Source: Burkholderiales bacterium
GTDB taxonomy: Bacteria > Pseudomonadota > Gammaproteobacteria > Burkholderiales > Burkholderiaceae_C
Direction: 5' to 3'
NCBI GenBank assembly: GCA_025358485.1
Contig: JANYJJ010000099.1
Coordinates: forward strand, 1-49,926
DNA: 49,926 nucleotides
The notes under the pieces are model-generated. The model saw nothing but the letters and a program-made list of their open reading frames with translations, was not told where the DNA came from and made no database searches. The first letter of the stretch is position 1, and every line of letters begins with the position of its first letter. Below, piece by piece: positions 27,501-34,571 of this stretch. A program made the position numbers and the translations under genes.

Positions 27501-27587
27501 GGCATCCCCGACGCACAAGACAGTTGCCCCAACTCAACGGCTGGCGCCGTGGTCAACGCAGCAGGTTGTGAATTGATTCCGCGATAG
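24555..27587 (+). CDS. Large right-handed parallel beta-helix lipoprotein with C-terminal TSP3-like repeat
   Basis: This protein has about 1010 residues. A signal peptide ends in the lipobox LSAC followed by GGGG, then an Ala/Gly/Asn-Pro-rich linker. From about residue 135 the domain starts GRTFYVNSVDGNDANDG and GPWRTLTKL, the standard opening of secreted parallel beta-helix (pectate-lyase-like) proteins. Asn/Val ladders such as GISLEDNTVVDCDFGIQLHN support the helix. A carbohydrate-binding-like segment (about 765-900) and a calcium-binding DSDGDGIPDAQDSCP motif end the protein. Such folds are found in polysaccharide lyases and epimerases, so action on the exopolysaccharide is plausible but unproven. 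The ATG at 24555 is chosen because the signal peptide follows it; translation could open at 24399. Confidence 0.85.
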   Translation: MFIKPARGVRYGSVVLSVLVTAFCLSACGGGGSAGVAGAGSDAVVAASSTGSAGSGTGVAVEPVMDANPNPNPNATSALITALPPVTSPVAASSLAVEVGMARALSVSANLAVDGVPNAPPVAPAMTPNNQGRTFYVNSVDGNDANDGRSAQASSIPADAGKGPWRTLTKLMGSGLTAGDTVQLACASVWREMLSLPANGTSALPITVMAAPGCTTPPTIDGRVSLPPAAWTQHKGNIYKAALDTAALQVFADGATFLEAHYPNKGSVAADPTSPYLAMAADGNAVGASGGSTVLNAGVDFSALSAGSLGAPRVRVRINHYVINDLPVSRFDGTQIVVARATEYQARAGWGYLLTGQLWMLDSPGEWFHDPVGRQLYAWMPTSGAPTAPVQVSVQAIGINMQSRANIVIDGLAVRGVGLGVDMRRSTAVQLRNSAIEDTAGVGVDFSASKQAVVESNRVSRTTGDAVTGWGAASEAITSNWIGDDTGSTIRNNLIRDSGVLMDGEKVLSLPRRSMAALFTGGNAVVDGNVIVNSGYIGILANEGSTVKENFIYGACSVQDDCGGVYIGSYSQIRRNTVVHSRGSLVGQPLTQRSTSAQGLYIDDLATGISLEDNTVVDCDFGIQLHNAPRNVVRGNRLYGNRTGQMWLQEDSNSSNANGDLLGNVIEGNLMAGIAPNTVAMLLTTRYASTAAFGRFDANRYFDRASTTVVSTSNSSASRAMNLGQWRASSGVGSAQAVDAQGMGTSLRGFSNYSVTGANLVPNGAVPINTAGWGSWNQTAPAGQVTREACPAGTCLRYVAGGSAGVLTSPSFAVQQGRWYRLSVDVATETDNQVFPLVVRAGAPDYAWVSDRSLVFNANRAWARYSMVFQAKKTLDGSVAAAGQLARIDIDGIETGKSVRMANLELVPVVPDTLAQTSGVFVNAASTARSAVCPFAVTAPTLCNKLFNLADDQAIVWPLSVPPRSAVIAYAQEVSLVDSDGDGIPDAQDSCPNSTAGAVVNAAGCELIPR

Positions 27588-27672
27588 TTTGAGTTCCGCA
27601 CGCAGCGCAAACTTGAACCACTTAAAAGCGGAAATTCAGCACGCGGCAACGCACCGTGCAGGCGATTTGATA

Positions 27673-27692
27673 GTCCGTTCACGGACGTTTTG
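27673..27692 (+). terminator. Probable intrinsic terminator after the beta-helix gene
   Basis: The perfect palindrome GTCCGTTCACGGAC (27673-27686) is followed by GTTTTG, 86 bp after the stop of the beta-helix gene. The T-run is short, so efficiency may be modest. Confidence 0.5.
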
Positions 27693-27724
27693 TCACACAG
27701 CTTGCGCAAACTCAAAAGCGAAGA

Positions 27725-27767
27725 GAAACCGCTTGAAAACCGCTTGAGAACTGTTTGAAAACCGCTT
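27725..27767. repeat. Four-unit 11-bp tandem repeat
   Basis: Units of the type GAAAACCGCTT recur four times (the first one base shorter, the third changed to GAGAACTGTTT) and end 16 bp before the small gene at 27784. It may be a regulator-binding array or simple slippage product. Confidence 0.6.
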
Positions 27768-27783
27768 GATTTGGGAGCCGCCC

Positions 27784-28023
27784 ATGGACATCACATCCCT
27801 AGCCGCACGCTACGAAGCCTTGCTCAAAGAGCTGCGCCAACGCATGTCAGCCTCAAGCAAGTGGACGGGCTTGCCCGCGCTGCTTGACGAGATTCACGCG
27901 GTGCGCTGCCTCTACCGCATTTTGGTCGCAGACTTCATCGGGTCACCTGAATCAGACGGTGCAGTTCTGCGTCACCAAATGGAAAAACCGCACTTCCGGT
28001 ATCACGGTTCCTTGGTGCTTTGA
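27784..28023 (+). CDS. Small hypothetical protein
   Basis: This is a 79-residue protein I do not recognise. It is mostly helical and charged at the N-terminus (ARYEALLKELRQRM), with one mildly hydrophobic helix (AVRCLYRILVADFIG) and a basic, aromatic end. There is no signal peptide. The ATG at 27784 is supported by a GGGAG ribosome-binding site six bases upstream; a TTG at 27766 is in frame but lacks one. A tandem 11-bp repeat precedes it. It converges with the HAF-repeat gene at 28139. Confidence 0.6.
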   Translation: MDITSLAARYEALLKELRQRMSASSKWTGLPALLDEIHAVRCLYRILVADFIGSPESDGAVLRHQMEKPHFRYHGSLVL

Positions 28024-28103
28024 ACGCATTGCCGCCGGCTGAGGCTGGGCTGGAATTTGGCTGAAACTCAGCTGAAACTTGCCACTCGTCCGGCTGAGGT
28101 GCC

Positions 28104-28123
28104 GTCCAAAAGTTGATTTGGAC
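28104..28123. terminator. Hairpin between convergent genes
   Basis: GTCCAAA (28104-28110) pairs with TTTGGAC (28117-28123) around a six-base loop. It lies between the convergent genes ending at 28023 and 28139. There is no T-run, so a terminator role is tentative. Confidence 0.35.
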
Positions 28124-28138
28124 GCGGCCCGTGACGGC

Positions 28139-29332
28139 TTAAATCGCAGTTGAAGGCAATCTCTTTTGCTTGCGCAACCAAGCCACAACTGCCAGCGCCG
28201 CGATGCCTGACAAAGCCATCCAGGCTCCATCCGGTTCAGGCACAGCCGACACCACCAAGCCACGCGTCAAGCCGGTTTTCGTCACTGCCGTGCCGATGAT
28301 TTGGGCCGCGTCGTTGATGCCCGTCACCACAAAATTTGTGAGGCCTGGGAACAGCGTGCTCAGGTCCAACATCTTGCCAGCGCTGTACAAAAACGGCCGC
28401 TGAACCTTGTCGCCCGCCAAGTCAGACGTGCCGATAATTTGCCCCGACGAGTTCATCCCCAATACATAGCTGTTGGTGCCGCCCAAGGTACCCAGGTCAG
28501 TGAGTTTGCCGCCGCTGTACAAAAAGCCGCGCGTCGCGCTGTTGCCTGTGGCGTAGGAATTTCCTATCACTTGGCCTGCACTGTTGACTGCGACCGCTGT
28601 GCTGGTGCTGCCGCCCAGCGTGCCGATGTCTGACATCGTGTTGCCCGCGTAAACAAAGGCGTGAGAAGTGCTGTTGTCCTTCAAGTAAGAGTCGCCGATC
28701 ACCACGCCCGAGTTGTTGACTGCAACAGCAAAACTGCTCGCGCCACCTAGCGTGCCCAGGTCTTTCATGCTGCCAGCGCTGAACAAGAACGCGTGGTTTG
28801 CGGAGTCGCCTGTGGTGTACGAATTGCCGACCACCTGACCTGCATCGTTGATGCCTGACGCAGCGCTGTAGCTGCCGCCCAAGGTTTTCAAATCGGTGAG
28901 ATTGCCGTTGCTGTACAAAAACGCGCGCGAGCTTTGGTTGCCGCTGGTGTCCGAGTAACCCACCACTTGGCCCGACGCATTCAGGCCCGTCACGTAGCTG
29001 CCTGCGCCGCCGAGCGTGCCGATGTCGTTGATGCGTCCTTCGCTGTAAAAGTAGCCGCGATTGGCAATGTCGCCCGTGCCGAAAGCTTGCCCTGCCGCTT
29101 GACCTTTGGCATTCACAAACCCGGCGCTGGAATAAACGCTGCCCATGGCGCCCGAGCCTGGGTTGGACTGGACAACCGGCCCCACGAACCCGCCGCCCGC
29201 AGACCCCAAATCTTGCGTGCCCCATTCGGCGGCGAAGGACGAACCCCCGCTGGCCAAAGCCAGTGCCGCGACCAGTAGCGTCGCGGTTAGACGCACAGGC
29301 GTGAAGGATGAGGAATCGGCGGGAGCGGCCAT
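28139..29332 (-). CDS. PEP-CTERM protein with HAF repeats
   Basis: This is a secreted protein of about 397 residues. The signal peptide ends near SSFAAE. The body consists of about seven repeats of roughly 40 residues with the pattern DLGTLGG-x-S-x(3)-A-x-N-x-SGQV-x-G, the HAF/probable extracellular repeat, which is expected to form a beta-propeller-like solenoid. The C-terminus carries VPEPDG, a hydrophobic helix and LRKQKRL, a PEP-CTERM sorting signal for XrtB. The start at 29332 (MAAPADSSSF) has GAAAGG upstream at good spacing; the frame is open to 29395 without a better start. Confidence 0.9.
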   Translation of the reverse strand: MAAPADSSSFTPVRLTATLLVAALALASGGSSFAAEWGTQDLGSAGGGFVGPVVQSNPGSGAMGSVYSSAGFVNAKGQAAGQAFGTGDIANRGYFYSEGRINDIGTLGGAGSYVTGLNASGQVVGYSDTSGNQSSRAFLYSNGNLTDLKTLGGSYSAASGINDAGQVVGNSYTTGDSANHAFLFSAGSMKDLGTLGGASSFAVAVNNSGVVIGDSYLKDNSTSHAFVYAGNTMSDIGTLGGSTSTAVAVNSAGQVIGNSYATGNSATRGFLYSGGKLTDLGTLGGTNSYVLGMNSSGQIIGTSDLAGDKVQRPFLYSAGKMLDLSTLFPGLTNFVVTGINDAAQIIGTAVTKTGLTRGLVVSAVPEPDGAWMALSGIAALAVVAWLRKQKRLPSTAI

Positions 29333-29628
29333 GGGACGCCTTTCAAAAACATAACTTGGCTGGGCAGAGCGTCGTGCACAGACACCCTCAAACAATCGAA
29401 GCGAAGGTTATGCGGCGGCTTTGACAGATCGGCGGCTTTCAAGGGCTGGAAGGGGTGCCGAACGGTCTACTGAGCATGTTTTGTTTCAACAGATTTGCTT
29501 TGATTCACCTGAGCAAGGTCTTGATCCAAACTTGACCAGGACAGGCGTCACTGCGGTGTCGCAAAACTTTCGCAACATCAGCGCTTTTGCGAATGAAACA
29601 ACTCAGTTTTACCTCCCAAGGCTTGCCC

Positions 29629-30507
29629 ATGAACCCGACAGATTGCCCGCCTCCGGCTGCCTCACCCACGCCTGACCTCACCAGCCCGCACCGGCGCAAA
29701 CTGCTTTGGGGCTTGCCCGCGGGTTTGATGGTGCAGGGTTGCGGCGGCGGCGCATCGGCGGTCGCTGCTGCGGTGTCGCCCACGGGTGTGGATCCGGTGG
29801 TGAGCCCACCGTCAACCCCTACTCCTTCGCCCACCCCCACCCCCACCCCCACCCCCACTTCCACTTCCACTTCCACGACCGGACTCATCGCCACCAGCAC
29901 CTGGGCCGCGCGCCCGGCGGCGTCGGCATCGCTGGGCCAAGGCATGTGGGTGTCAGACGTTGGGGTGGGCGGCTCGCTGTGGTTCAGCAACGGTGTTTCG
30001 TGGATGCCGGTGTCCAACCCCTTGGTGCTGGCGCACAAATTCAGCAATGCGCGCATGGACGCGTCGGTGGGTGGCAACGCTGACGTGTTGCTTGACAGCC
30101 ATTTGATTCCGGCGTTTTTGTTGGGCCTGGCGTCGTCATTGCGCATCACCGCCGCCTACTCCTTCCCAGGCAGTGGCACAGCCAACAAGGCACCGCAAAT
30201 CAGAGCTTATTTTGGCCTTGGGAAATACGCCGTCAGCTCACAGCCGCTGCTCGACACGCGTGGTCAGTTCACCTCTCAGAAATCCTTCTTGCTGAACGTC
30301 ACTTTGCAAAACCGCAACGCTTTGGCCTCCAACCAAATACGGCCCATCGACTACGCCTTTGGGGCCAGCGGCAACGCGTACAGCACCTCTAGCATCGATT
30401 TTTCTCAAGACGTGACCATCGGCTTCGGTGCGCTCAACAACTCCAGTTCACTCAGTGCTGACGACCAGCAAATGCTCGACTGGTTTTGCATTGAGTTGAT
30501 CGCTTAA
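29629..30507 (+). CDS. Lipoprotein-like secreted protein with Thr/Pro linker, unknown function
   Basis: This 292-residue protein has an N-terminal HRRKLLWGLPAGLMVQGC, which looks like a Tat-type or lipoprotein signal with a Cys followed by GGG. After that comes a low-complexity (TP)n/(TS)n linker encoded by hexanucleotide repeats. The C-terminal domain of about 200 residues (GQGMWVSDVGVGGSLWFSNG and later beta-rich segments) resembles beta-sandwich modules seen in some tail and surface proteins; I cannot name the family. The ATG at 29629, preceded by AAGG, is chosen. It lies 143 bp before the glycosidase gene; a degenerate copy of the dispersed palindrome sits in that gap. Confidence 0.7.
   Translation: MNPTDCPPPAASPTPDLTSPHRRKLLWGLPAGLMVQGCGGGASAVAAAVSPTGVDPVVSPPSTPTPSPTPTPTPTPTSTSTSTTGLIATSTWAARPAASASLGQGMWVSDVGVGGSLWFSNGVSWMPVSNPLVLAHKFSNARMDASVGGNADVLLDSHLIPAFLLGLASSLRITAAYSFPGSGTANKAPQIRAYFGLGKYAVSSQPLLDTRGQFTSQKSFLLNVTLQNRNALASNQIRPIDYAFGASGNAYSTSSIDFSQDVTIGFGALNNSSSLSADDQQMLDWFCIELIA
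29830..29876 (+). repeat. CCCACC/TCCACT hexanucleotide repeat inside a coding region
   Basis: About eight hexamer units encode alternating Thr-Pro then Thr-Ser. The unit length keeps the frame, so slippage would alter only linker length. Confidence 0.8.
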
Positions 30508-30547
30508 GCGCATTCCAAGTGCCCGCCGTTCGCAACGAAACGTACTT

Positions 30548-30606
30548 CCGTTCGCCCTGAAGTATCGAAGGGCACGAGCAGAACTTCGACACCTCAGTCC
30601 GAACAG
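30548..30606. repeat. Degenerate copy of the dispersed palindromic repeat
   Basis: The left arm CCGTTCGCCCTGAAGTATCG (from 30548) and right arm CTTCGACACCTCAGTCCGAA (from 30584) match the better copies at 36322 and 49702 with several mismatches. It lies in the intergenic gap before the glycosidase gene. Confidence 0.6.
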
Positions 30607-30650
30607 AGATTTTTACGATGCGAAGTGTTTTGTTTCTCAGGAGCACCTGA

Positions 30651-31853
30651 ATGCCCATCACCGTGCCCGTTGTCAGAACCGGCGACATCGTCACGCCGCA
30701 GTCTGTGCCAAGCAACCACATCGGCTTGCGCGTGGCCGCCAACAGCTACGTTTTTGATGTGCCCGACGACTTGTTTTTGGCCGACTTGCCCGCCCATTTG
30801 GGCACCAACATCTTGGCCACGCCGCTGGTGGTCAACCGCAAATTTGCGGGCATGCATTACCACGTCGAAGTGCCCACCATTCAGCACAGCGTGGCGCGCA
30901 ACCACGACACCCGTGGAAGTACTTGGTTGGACGTGGCCCCCACCGCACGCGGTGTTTACCAATGGGCCGGGCTGGATGATTTTGTGCAAATTGCCGCCGC
31001 GGCAGGCCGGGACATCGTCTTCAACTTCACAGGCACGCCGCGCTGGGCCTCAGCCCGCCCCGATGAAGCCGGCCACTACGGCAGAGGCAGCGACGCCGAA
31101 CCCGCAGACATGCGCGACTTGGCCGACTTTGCCGGCGCCGTGTGCCAGCGCTACCGTGCCAAGGGCACGCCCATCACAGCCTTCGAGACATGGAACGAAC
31201 CCAAGTACGCAGGCGGCGGTGGCGTCAACCAGGGCAACTACTTCACCGGCACGCCGCAAGCCTTGGCCCGCATGGCCAAAGCCGTCTACCAAGCCGTGAA
31301 GGCGGTTGACGCAGCGGCGCTGGTGCTGTCGCCCGCGCCAACCGGCTTGGAATTCCTGTGGCGTCTGGGTGACGGCAGCGGCACCGACCACCTCAACAGC
31401 TTCATGGGTGCGTCCGACGGCGAAGGCGGCACCGGCCGCGACTGGTGCGACGCGCTGGCCTTTCACAGCTATTCACACGACGGCTACAACAACATCTTCG
31501 CCATACCGCAAATGGTGGCCAACGTGCGCAAGGTCATGGCCATGCACAACTTGGTGGGTCGGCCGATCTGGATCACTGAGACCAGCGCCATCGCACCTGT
31601 TTTGAAATCTTTTGTAAGCCAGCGCCAGCAAGAATTCATTGCCCGCACCCTGCTGCTGGCCTTGGGCAGCGGCGTGGAACGCATCGTCTGGTACGCCTGG
31701 GACGACCCCTTGGGCTTTCACCAGCAACCCGCAGTGGCCAGGTACTGGGACGAATTCACCACTGCCTTGGCAGGCTCCACCTTGAGCTTGGTGAACAGCC
31801 TGCGCAGCGGCAGAGTGGCGGCTGTGATTGACGGCAAACGCGTTTTGGTATGA
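30651..31853 (+). CDS. Clan GH-A (GH39/GH5-like) glycoside hydrolase
   Basis: This 400-residue protein has a TIM-barrel glycosidase pattern. The acid/base Glu is in ETWNEP (Glu183) and the nucleophile is in WITETS (Glu310). VFNFTGTPRWAS and ALAFHSYSHDGYNN fill the expected strands between them. Retaining glycosidases of clan GH-A hydrolyse beta-linked sugars; the substrate is unknown and the exopolysaccharide is one candidate. There is no clear signal peptide, so it may be cytoplasmic or exported in an unrecognised way. GGAG lies upstream of the ATG. Some lytic enzymes of polysaccharide loci are periplasmic, so the missing signal is notable. Confidence 0.85.
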   Translation: MPITVPVVRTGDIVTPQSVPSNHIGLRVAANSYVFDVPDDLFLADLPAHLGTNILATPLVVNRKFAGMHYHVEVPTIQHSVARNHDTRGSTWLDVAPTARGVYQWAGLDDFVQIAAAAGRDIVFNFTGTPRWASARPDEAGHYGRGSDAEPADMRDLADFAGAVCQRYRAKGTPITAFETWNEPKYAGGGGVNQGNYFTGTPQALARMAKAVYQAVKAVDAAALVLSPAPTGLEFLWRLGDGSGTDHLNSFMGASDGEGGTGRDWCDALAFHSYSHDGYNNIFAIPQMVANVRKVMAMHNLVGRPIWITETSAIAPVLKSFVSQRQQEFIARTLLLALGSGVERIVWYAWDDPLGFHQQPAVARYWDEFTTALAGSTLSLVNSLRSGRVAAVIDGKRVLV

Positions 31854-32194
31854 CCTCGCGAGTGAGTGCGCGTTTGTGTGCGCGCTTCAATTTTCAGCAG
31901 GCCAGCGCGCAAACTTTTACGTTTGAATAGTCTGTTCGGCCTGTTGCCAGCGCTGCGTTCAAACCACCGTGTCACGTTGAGCAGAAATACTTGATTGACT
32001 GCAAAAAGCGGTCTGCTCTTTGATATCAGACCTCTGCGGTCTTGCTGCCCGATGTCTTCGCCGTAACCCAGGCCCAAAAAGCTTTGAGTTGCCAGCGCTG
32101 GGCTCTTTAGGTGGTTCGCAGTCAGCGAAGTTCCCTTTGTCATTTTGCAAAGTGAGCTTTTAAAAAACTTCAAACTTTCTTCGGAGAAATACGC
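31854..32194. other. 341-bp intergenic region before the next PEP-CTERM gene
   Basis: It holds the leader and presumed promoter of the gene at 32195, with GTCTG...CAGAC as a small inverted repeat near 32009-32029. A GGAG ribosome-binding site precedes the gene. I see no promoter I can call with confidence and no gene in either strand. Confidence 0.45.
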
Positions 32195-32965
32195 ATGAAA
32201 CTGAACAAAATTTTGGCAGCAGCGCTGGTTGCTGCGTCATCGGCCTCGTCAATGGCGGCAATCATTGCACCAGTGTCCGGCAACGGTGAACTGACGTTGG
32301 TGATGTGGGATGCCGGCGACAAGGTCAGCTATGTCAAAGACTTGGGCATCCAGCTTGATTCTTTCGACCCAACCACCAGCTTGTCCTACGCATTGAGCGA
32401 TTCCTTCTTCGCCAGCTTTTTGGCAATTGCCAGCACCACCACCAGCGATATCCAATTTGCAGTGGTTGGCGGTGACAACACTGCTCCGGGCGGCCGCCGT
32501 ATTTTCACCACCATCGACAACGCTGTCACGCCGCTGAGCGGCAGCTTGAACAATTCGGCCAACAATTTTTTGGGCAATCTTCAATCTGCTCAAAACCTTC
32601 CTAACGTCCAAGGTGATCACGACACCAACGTCAACGGTTCGTCGTATGCCATCGTGGGCGATCCAACGCCCGGCGGCCGCTATGCGTTGCCCAACATTCC
32701 TTCACTGCAAAACACCGCTACAGGCTGGACGACTGGCAACGTGATCGGCACCGACTCTGCTTTTCGTAGCTTCTTGAGCTTGAACACCAGCGGCACCCAG
32801 GCAACACAAAAAACCTTTGATGGTTTGTGGAGCGTGGTGAACACGGGCGGTTCCTTTACCGCGAATTACACCGTTGCCGCCGTTCCTGAGGCCGACGGCA
32901 TTGCCATGGCCTTGGCCGGTTTTGGCGCACTTGGCTTTGTGGCTTTCCGCCGCCGCCAGAGCTGA
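32195..32965 (+). CDS. PEP-CTERM-like secreted protein, family unassigned
   Basis: This 256-residue secreted protein has a signal peptide ending near SSMAA and a body without recognised domain (VSGNGELTLVMWDAGDKVSY, then Asn/Ser-rich beta-prone stretches). The C-terminus has VPEADG, a hydrophobic helix (AMALAGFGALGFVAF) and RRRQS, a sorting signal in which the second Pro of PEP is Ala. GGAG upstream supports the start. It is 66 bp from the PstS-like gene that follows, which suggests cotranscription. Confidence 0.85.
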   Translation: MKLNKILAAALVAASSASSMAAIIAPVSGNGELTLVMWDAGDKVSYVKDLGIQLDSFDPTTSLSYALSDSFFASFLAIASTTTSDIQFAVVGGDNTAPGGRRIFTTIDNAVTPLSGSLNNSANNFLGNLQSAQNLPNVQGDHDTNVNGSSYAIVGDPTPGGRYALPNIPSLQNTATGWTTGNVIGTDSAFRSFLSLNTSGTQATQKTFDGLWSVVNTGGSFTANYTVAAVPEADGIAMALAGFGALGFVAFRRRQS

Positions 32966-33031
32966 TTTTTCTTGCTGTTTTCGGTCAGCCTGCGCGGCAG
33001 GCTGATTCCAAACATTCAACTAGGAATTGAA

Positions 33032-34369
33032 ATGCACATCATCAAATCTATTGCTTTTGCTTGCGCCGCCTTGTGCGCAAACCAAGCCAACGCGCTTGAC
33101 AACGCCACCTTGAACGCTGCAGGCACCCTCAAGGTGTATGTCAGCGGCGCTTCTGCTTTGGCGGGGTCCATCGGCGGCTTGTTCACGCAAAACTGCGTGG
33201 CTTCAACCCGCACCAACTACACCTACACCAACATTTATCCAGGCACCACGTCGGCAGCAGCGTTTGGCACCCTCTACACCTGCAGCCTGATTGCGGGCAA
33301 CGACTTCGGCTTGCCTGCCAACACCAACATCGCATTCCAGAAGCGTGATGCTGGCGGGTCAGGCGTTGGCGTCTACCCAGTCAGCAACAACACGGCCATT
33401 GACTTCATCAATCCAGCGTCCTGCACTGGCGGTGCTTCCGGGTCTGGCACCTGCACAACGTTGTTTCTGAAAACGGCCGATGGTGGTGTGTCAGACGTCG
33501 AGCCTGCAATGTTTGGCTTCACGCAAAACACCCCTCCTGAGTCGGTGGGTTCAGCGGTTGGCAACAAGTTCACCAGCCAGCCAATCAACCAAACCATTTT
33601 CGGCTTGGCTGTGACAAACGCTTTGTACACGGCACTGCAAACTGAGCAAGGCTTGACGGCAGCACAGCGCCCCAACATTTCACAGGCTGTTGCTGGCCAA
33701 ATGTTGCGCAGTAACTTTTTGACTGATCCAATTTCTTGGAAGCTTTTGTTGCCCAACGCATCCGCTACCGCACAAAACAGTCAGGTCACCATCTGCCGCC
33801 GCTTGAACGGTTCGGGCACTCAAGCAGCTGCCAATCGCTACTTCCTTGAGTATCCATTCAACTCAGCAACGAGTCAGGAGCCCCTGAGTGCCCTCGACTC
33901 GACAGTAATCGTGCACGGTACCGCAGCCAACCAGCTGTACGTCGTTGAGAACTCGGCAACGGCGGACGCTCGCAACTGCATGACTGCTGCCAACACAGCG
34001 GGCGGCTTTGCACTGGGTCACATCTCGCTTGAGAATGCCGAAACGGCAGCTTGGAAGTTTGTGAAAGTCGGCGGTCAAGAGCCAAGCCGTCTGGAAGCGA
34101 CGAACGGCCGCTATGCCTATTTCTTCGAGTCGACAGGCCAAGTCAGCACCTTGGCACCCGCCAACGTGCAGTCGTTTTTGAATTCGTTCTTCACGGGTGC
34201 TGGCTTGCCAGTCAACCTGGCCGCGCTTTCTGCAGCCAATCAAGCTGGTGTGATGGCCCGTCCACAGTCGCCTGCTTGCCCTGACCCATTTGTGTCGTCA
34301 GCCACCAACTTCTGCTCACGCGTGACCCGCGACGGAAACTCGGCTCAGTTCCCAGGCTTCTTCCGCTGA
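33032..34369 (+). CDS. Secreted PstS-like substrate-binding-fold protein
   Basis: This is a 445-residue secreted protein. The signal peptide ends near ANALDN. It has LKVYVSGASALAGSIGGLF, which resembles the anion-binding loop of phosphate-type binding proteins (PstS-like, SGAS/T), later VSDVEPAMFGFTQN and FGLAVTNALYTAL as in the second lobe, and several Cys residues that might form disulfides. It is not next to any ABC transporter. No PEP-CTERM tail is present. The start at 33032 is chosen over 32972 because the signal peptide follows it. A terminator after it separates it from tpsB. The role is unknown; a surface or adhesion-related ligand-binding role is one guess. Confidence 0.7.
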   Translation: MHIIKSIAFACAALCANQANALDNATLNAAGTLKVYVSGASALAGSIGGLFTQNCVASTRTNYTYTNIYPGTTSAAAFGTLYTCSLIAGNDFGLPANTNIAFQKRDAGGSGVGVYPVSNNTAIDFINPASCTGGASGSGTCTTLFLKTADGGVSDVEPAMFGFTQNTPPESVGSAVGNKFTSQPINQTIFGLAVTNALYTALQTEQGLTAAQRPNISQAVAGQMLRSNFLTDPISWKLLLPNASATAQNSQVTICRRLNGSGTQAAANRYFLEYPFNSATSQEPLSALDSTVIVHGTAANQLYVVENSATADARNCMTAANTAGGFALGHISLENAETAAWKFVKVGGQEPSRLEATNGRYAYFFESTGQVSTLAPANVQSFLNSFFTGAGLPVNLAALSAANQAGVMARPQSPACPDPFVSSATNFCSRVTRDGNSAQFPGFFR

Positions 34370-34430
34370 TCGGAAACCATGCTGAACCTCGCTGGTGATC
34401 CCAGCGTGGCACAGCAAACCGCAATGATCC

Positions 34431-34455
34431 AAAGGGCCCATCCGGGCCCTTTTTT
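34431..34455 (+). terminator. Intrinsic terminator after the PstS-like gene
   Basis: AAAGGGCCC (34431-34439) pairs with GGGCCCTTT (34444-34452) and a run of T follows. It is 62 bp after the stop and should separate this gene from the tpsB-tpsA unit. Confidence 0.88.
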
Positions 34456-34485
34456 GTGGCTGTTACTCACGGGCCGCAGCGCGAA

Positions 34486-34567
34486 TTTTCACAATTTGTA
34501 GTCCATATGGATCACCGGTTGAAGTGCGGAAATCTTCACGATTTCACGGCAGTTCGTGAAACTTTCA
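34486..34567 (+). promoter_or_regulatory. Possible operator with repeated TTCAC motifs upstream of tpsB
   Basis: Four TTCAC-type motifs occur between 34486 and 34567. Two of them flank the inverted repeat TTTCACG-N6-CGTGAAA at 34542-34561, which ends 10 bases before the tpsB start codon. An operator or translational-control hairpin is possible; no regulator gene is visible in this window. Confidence 0.35.
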
Positions 34568-34571
34568 CCCA

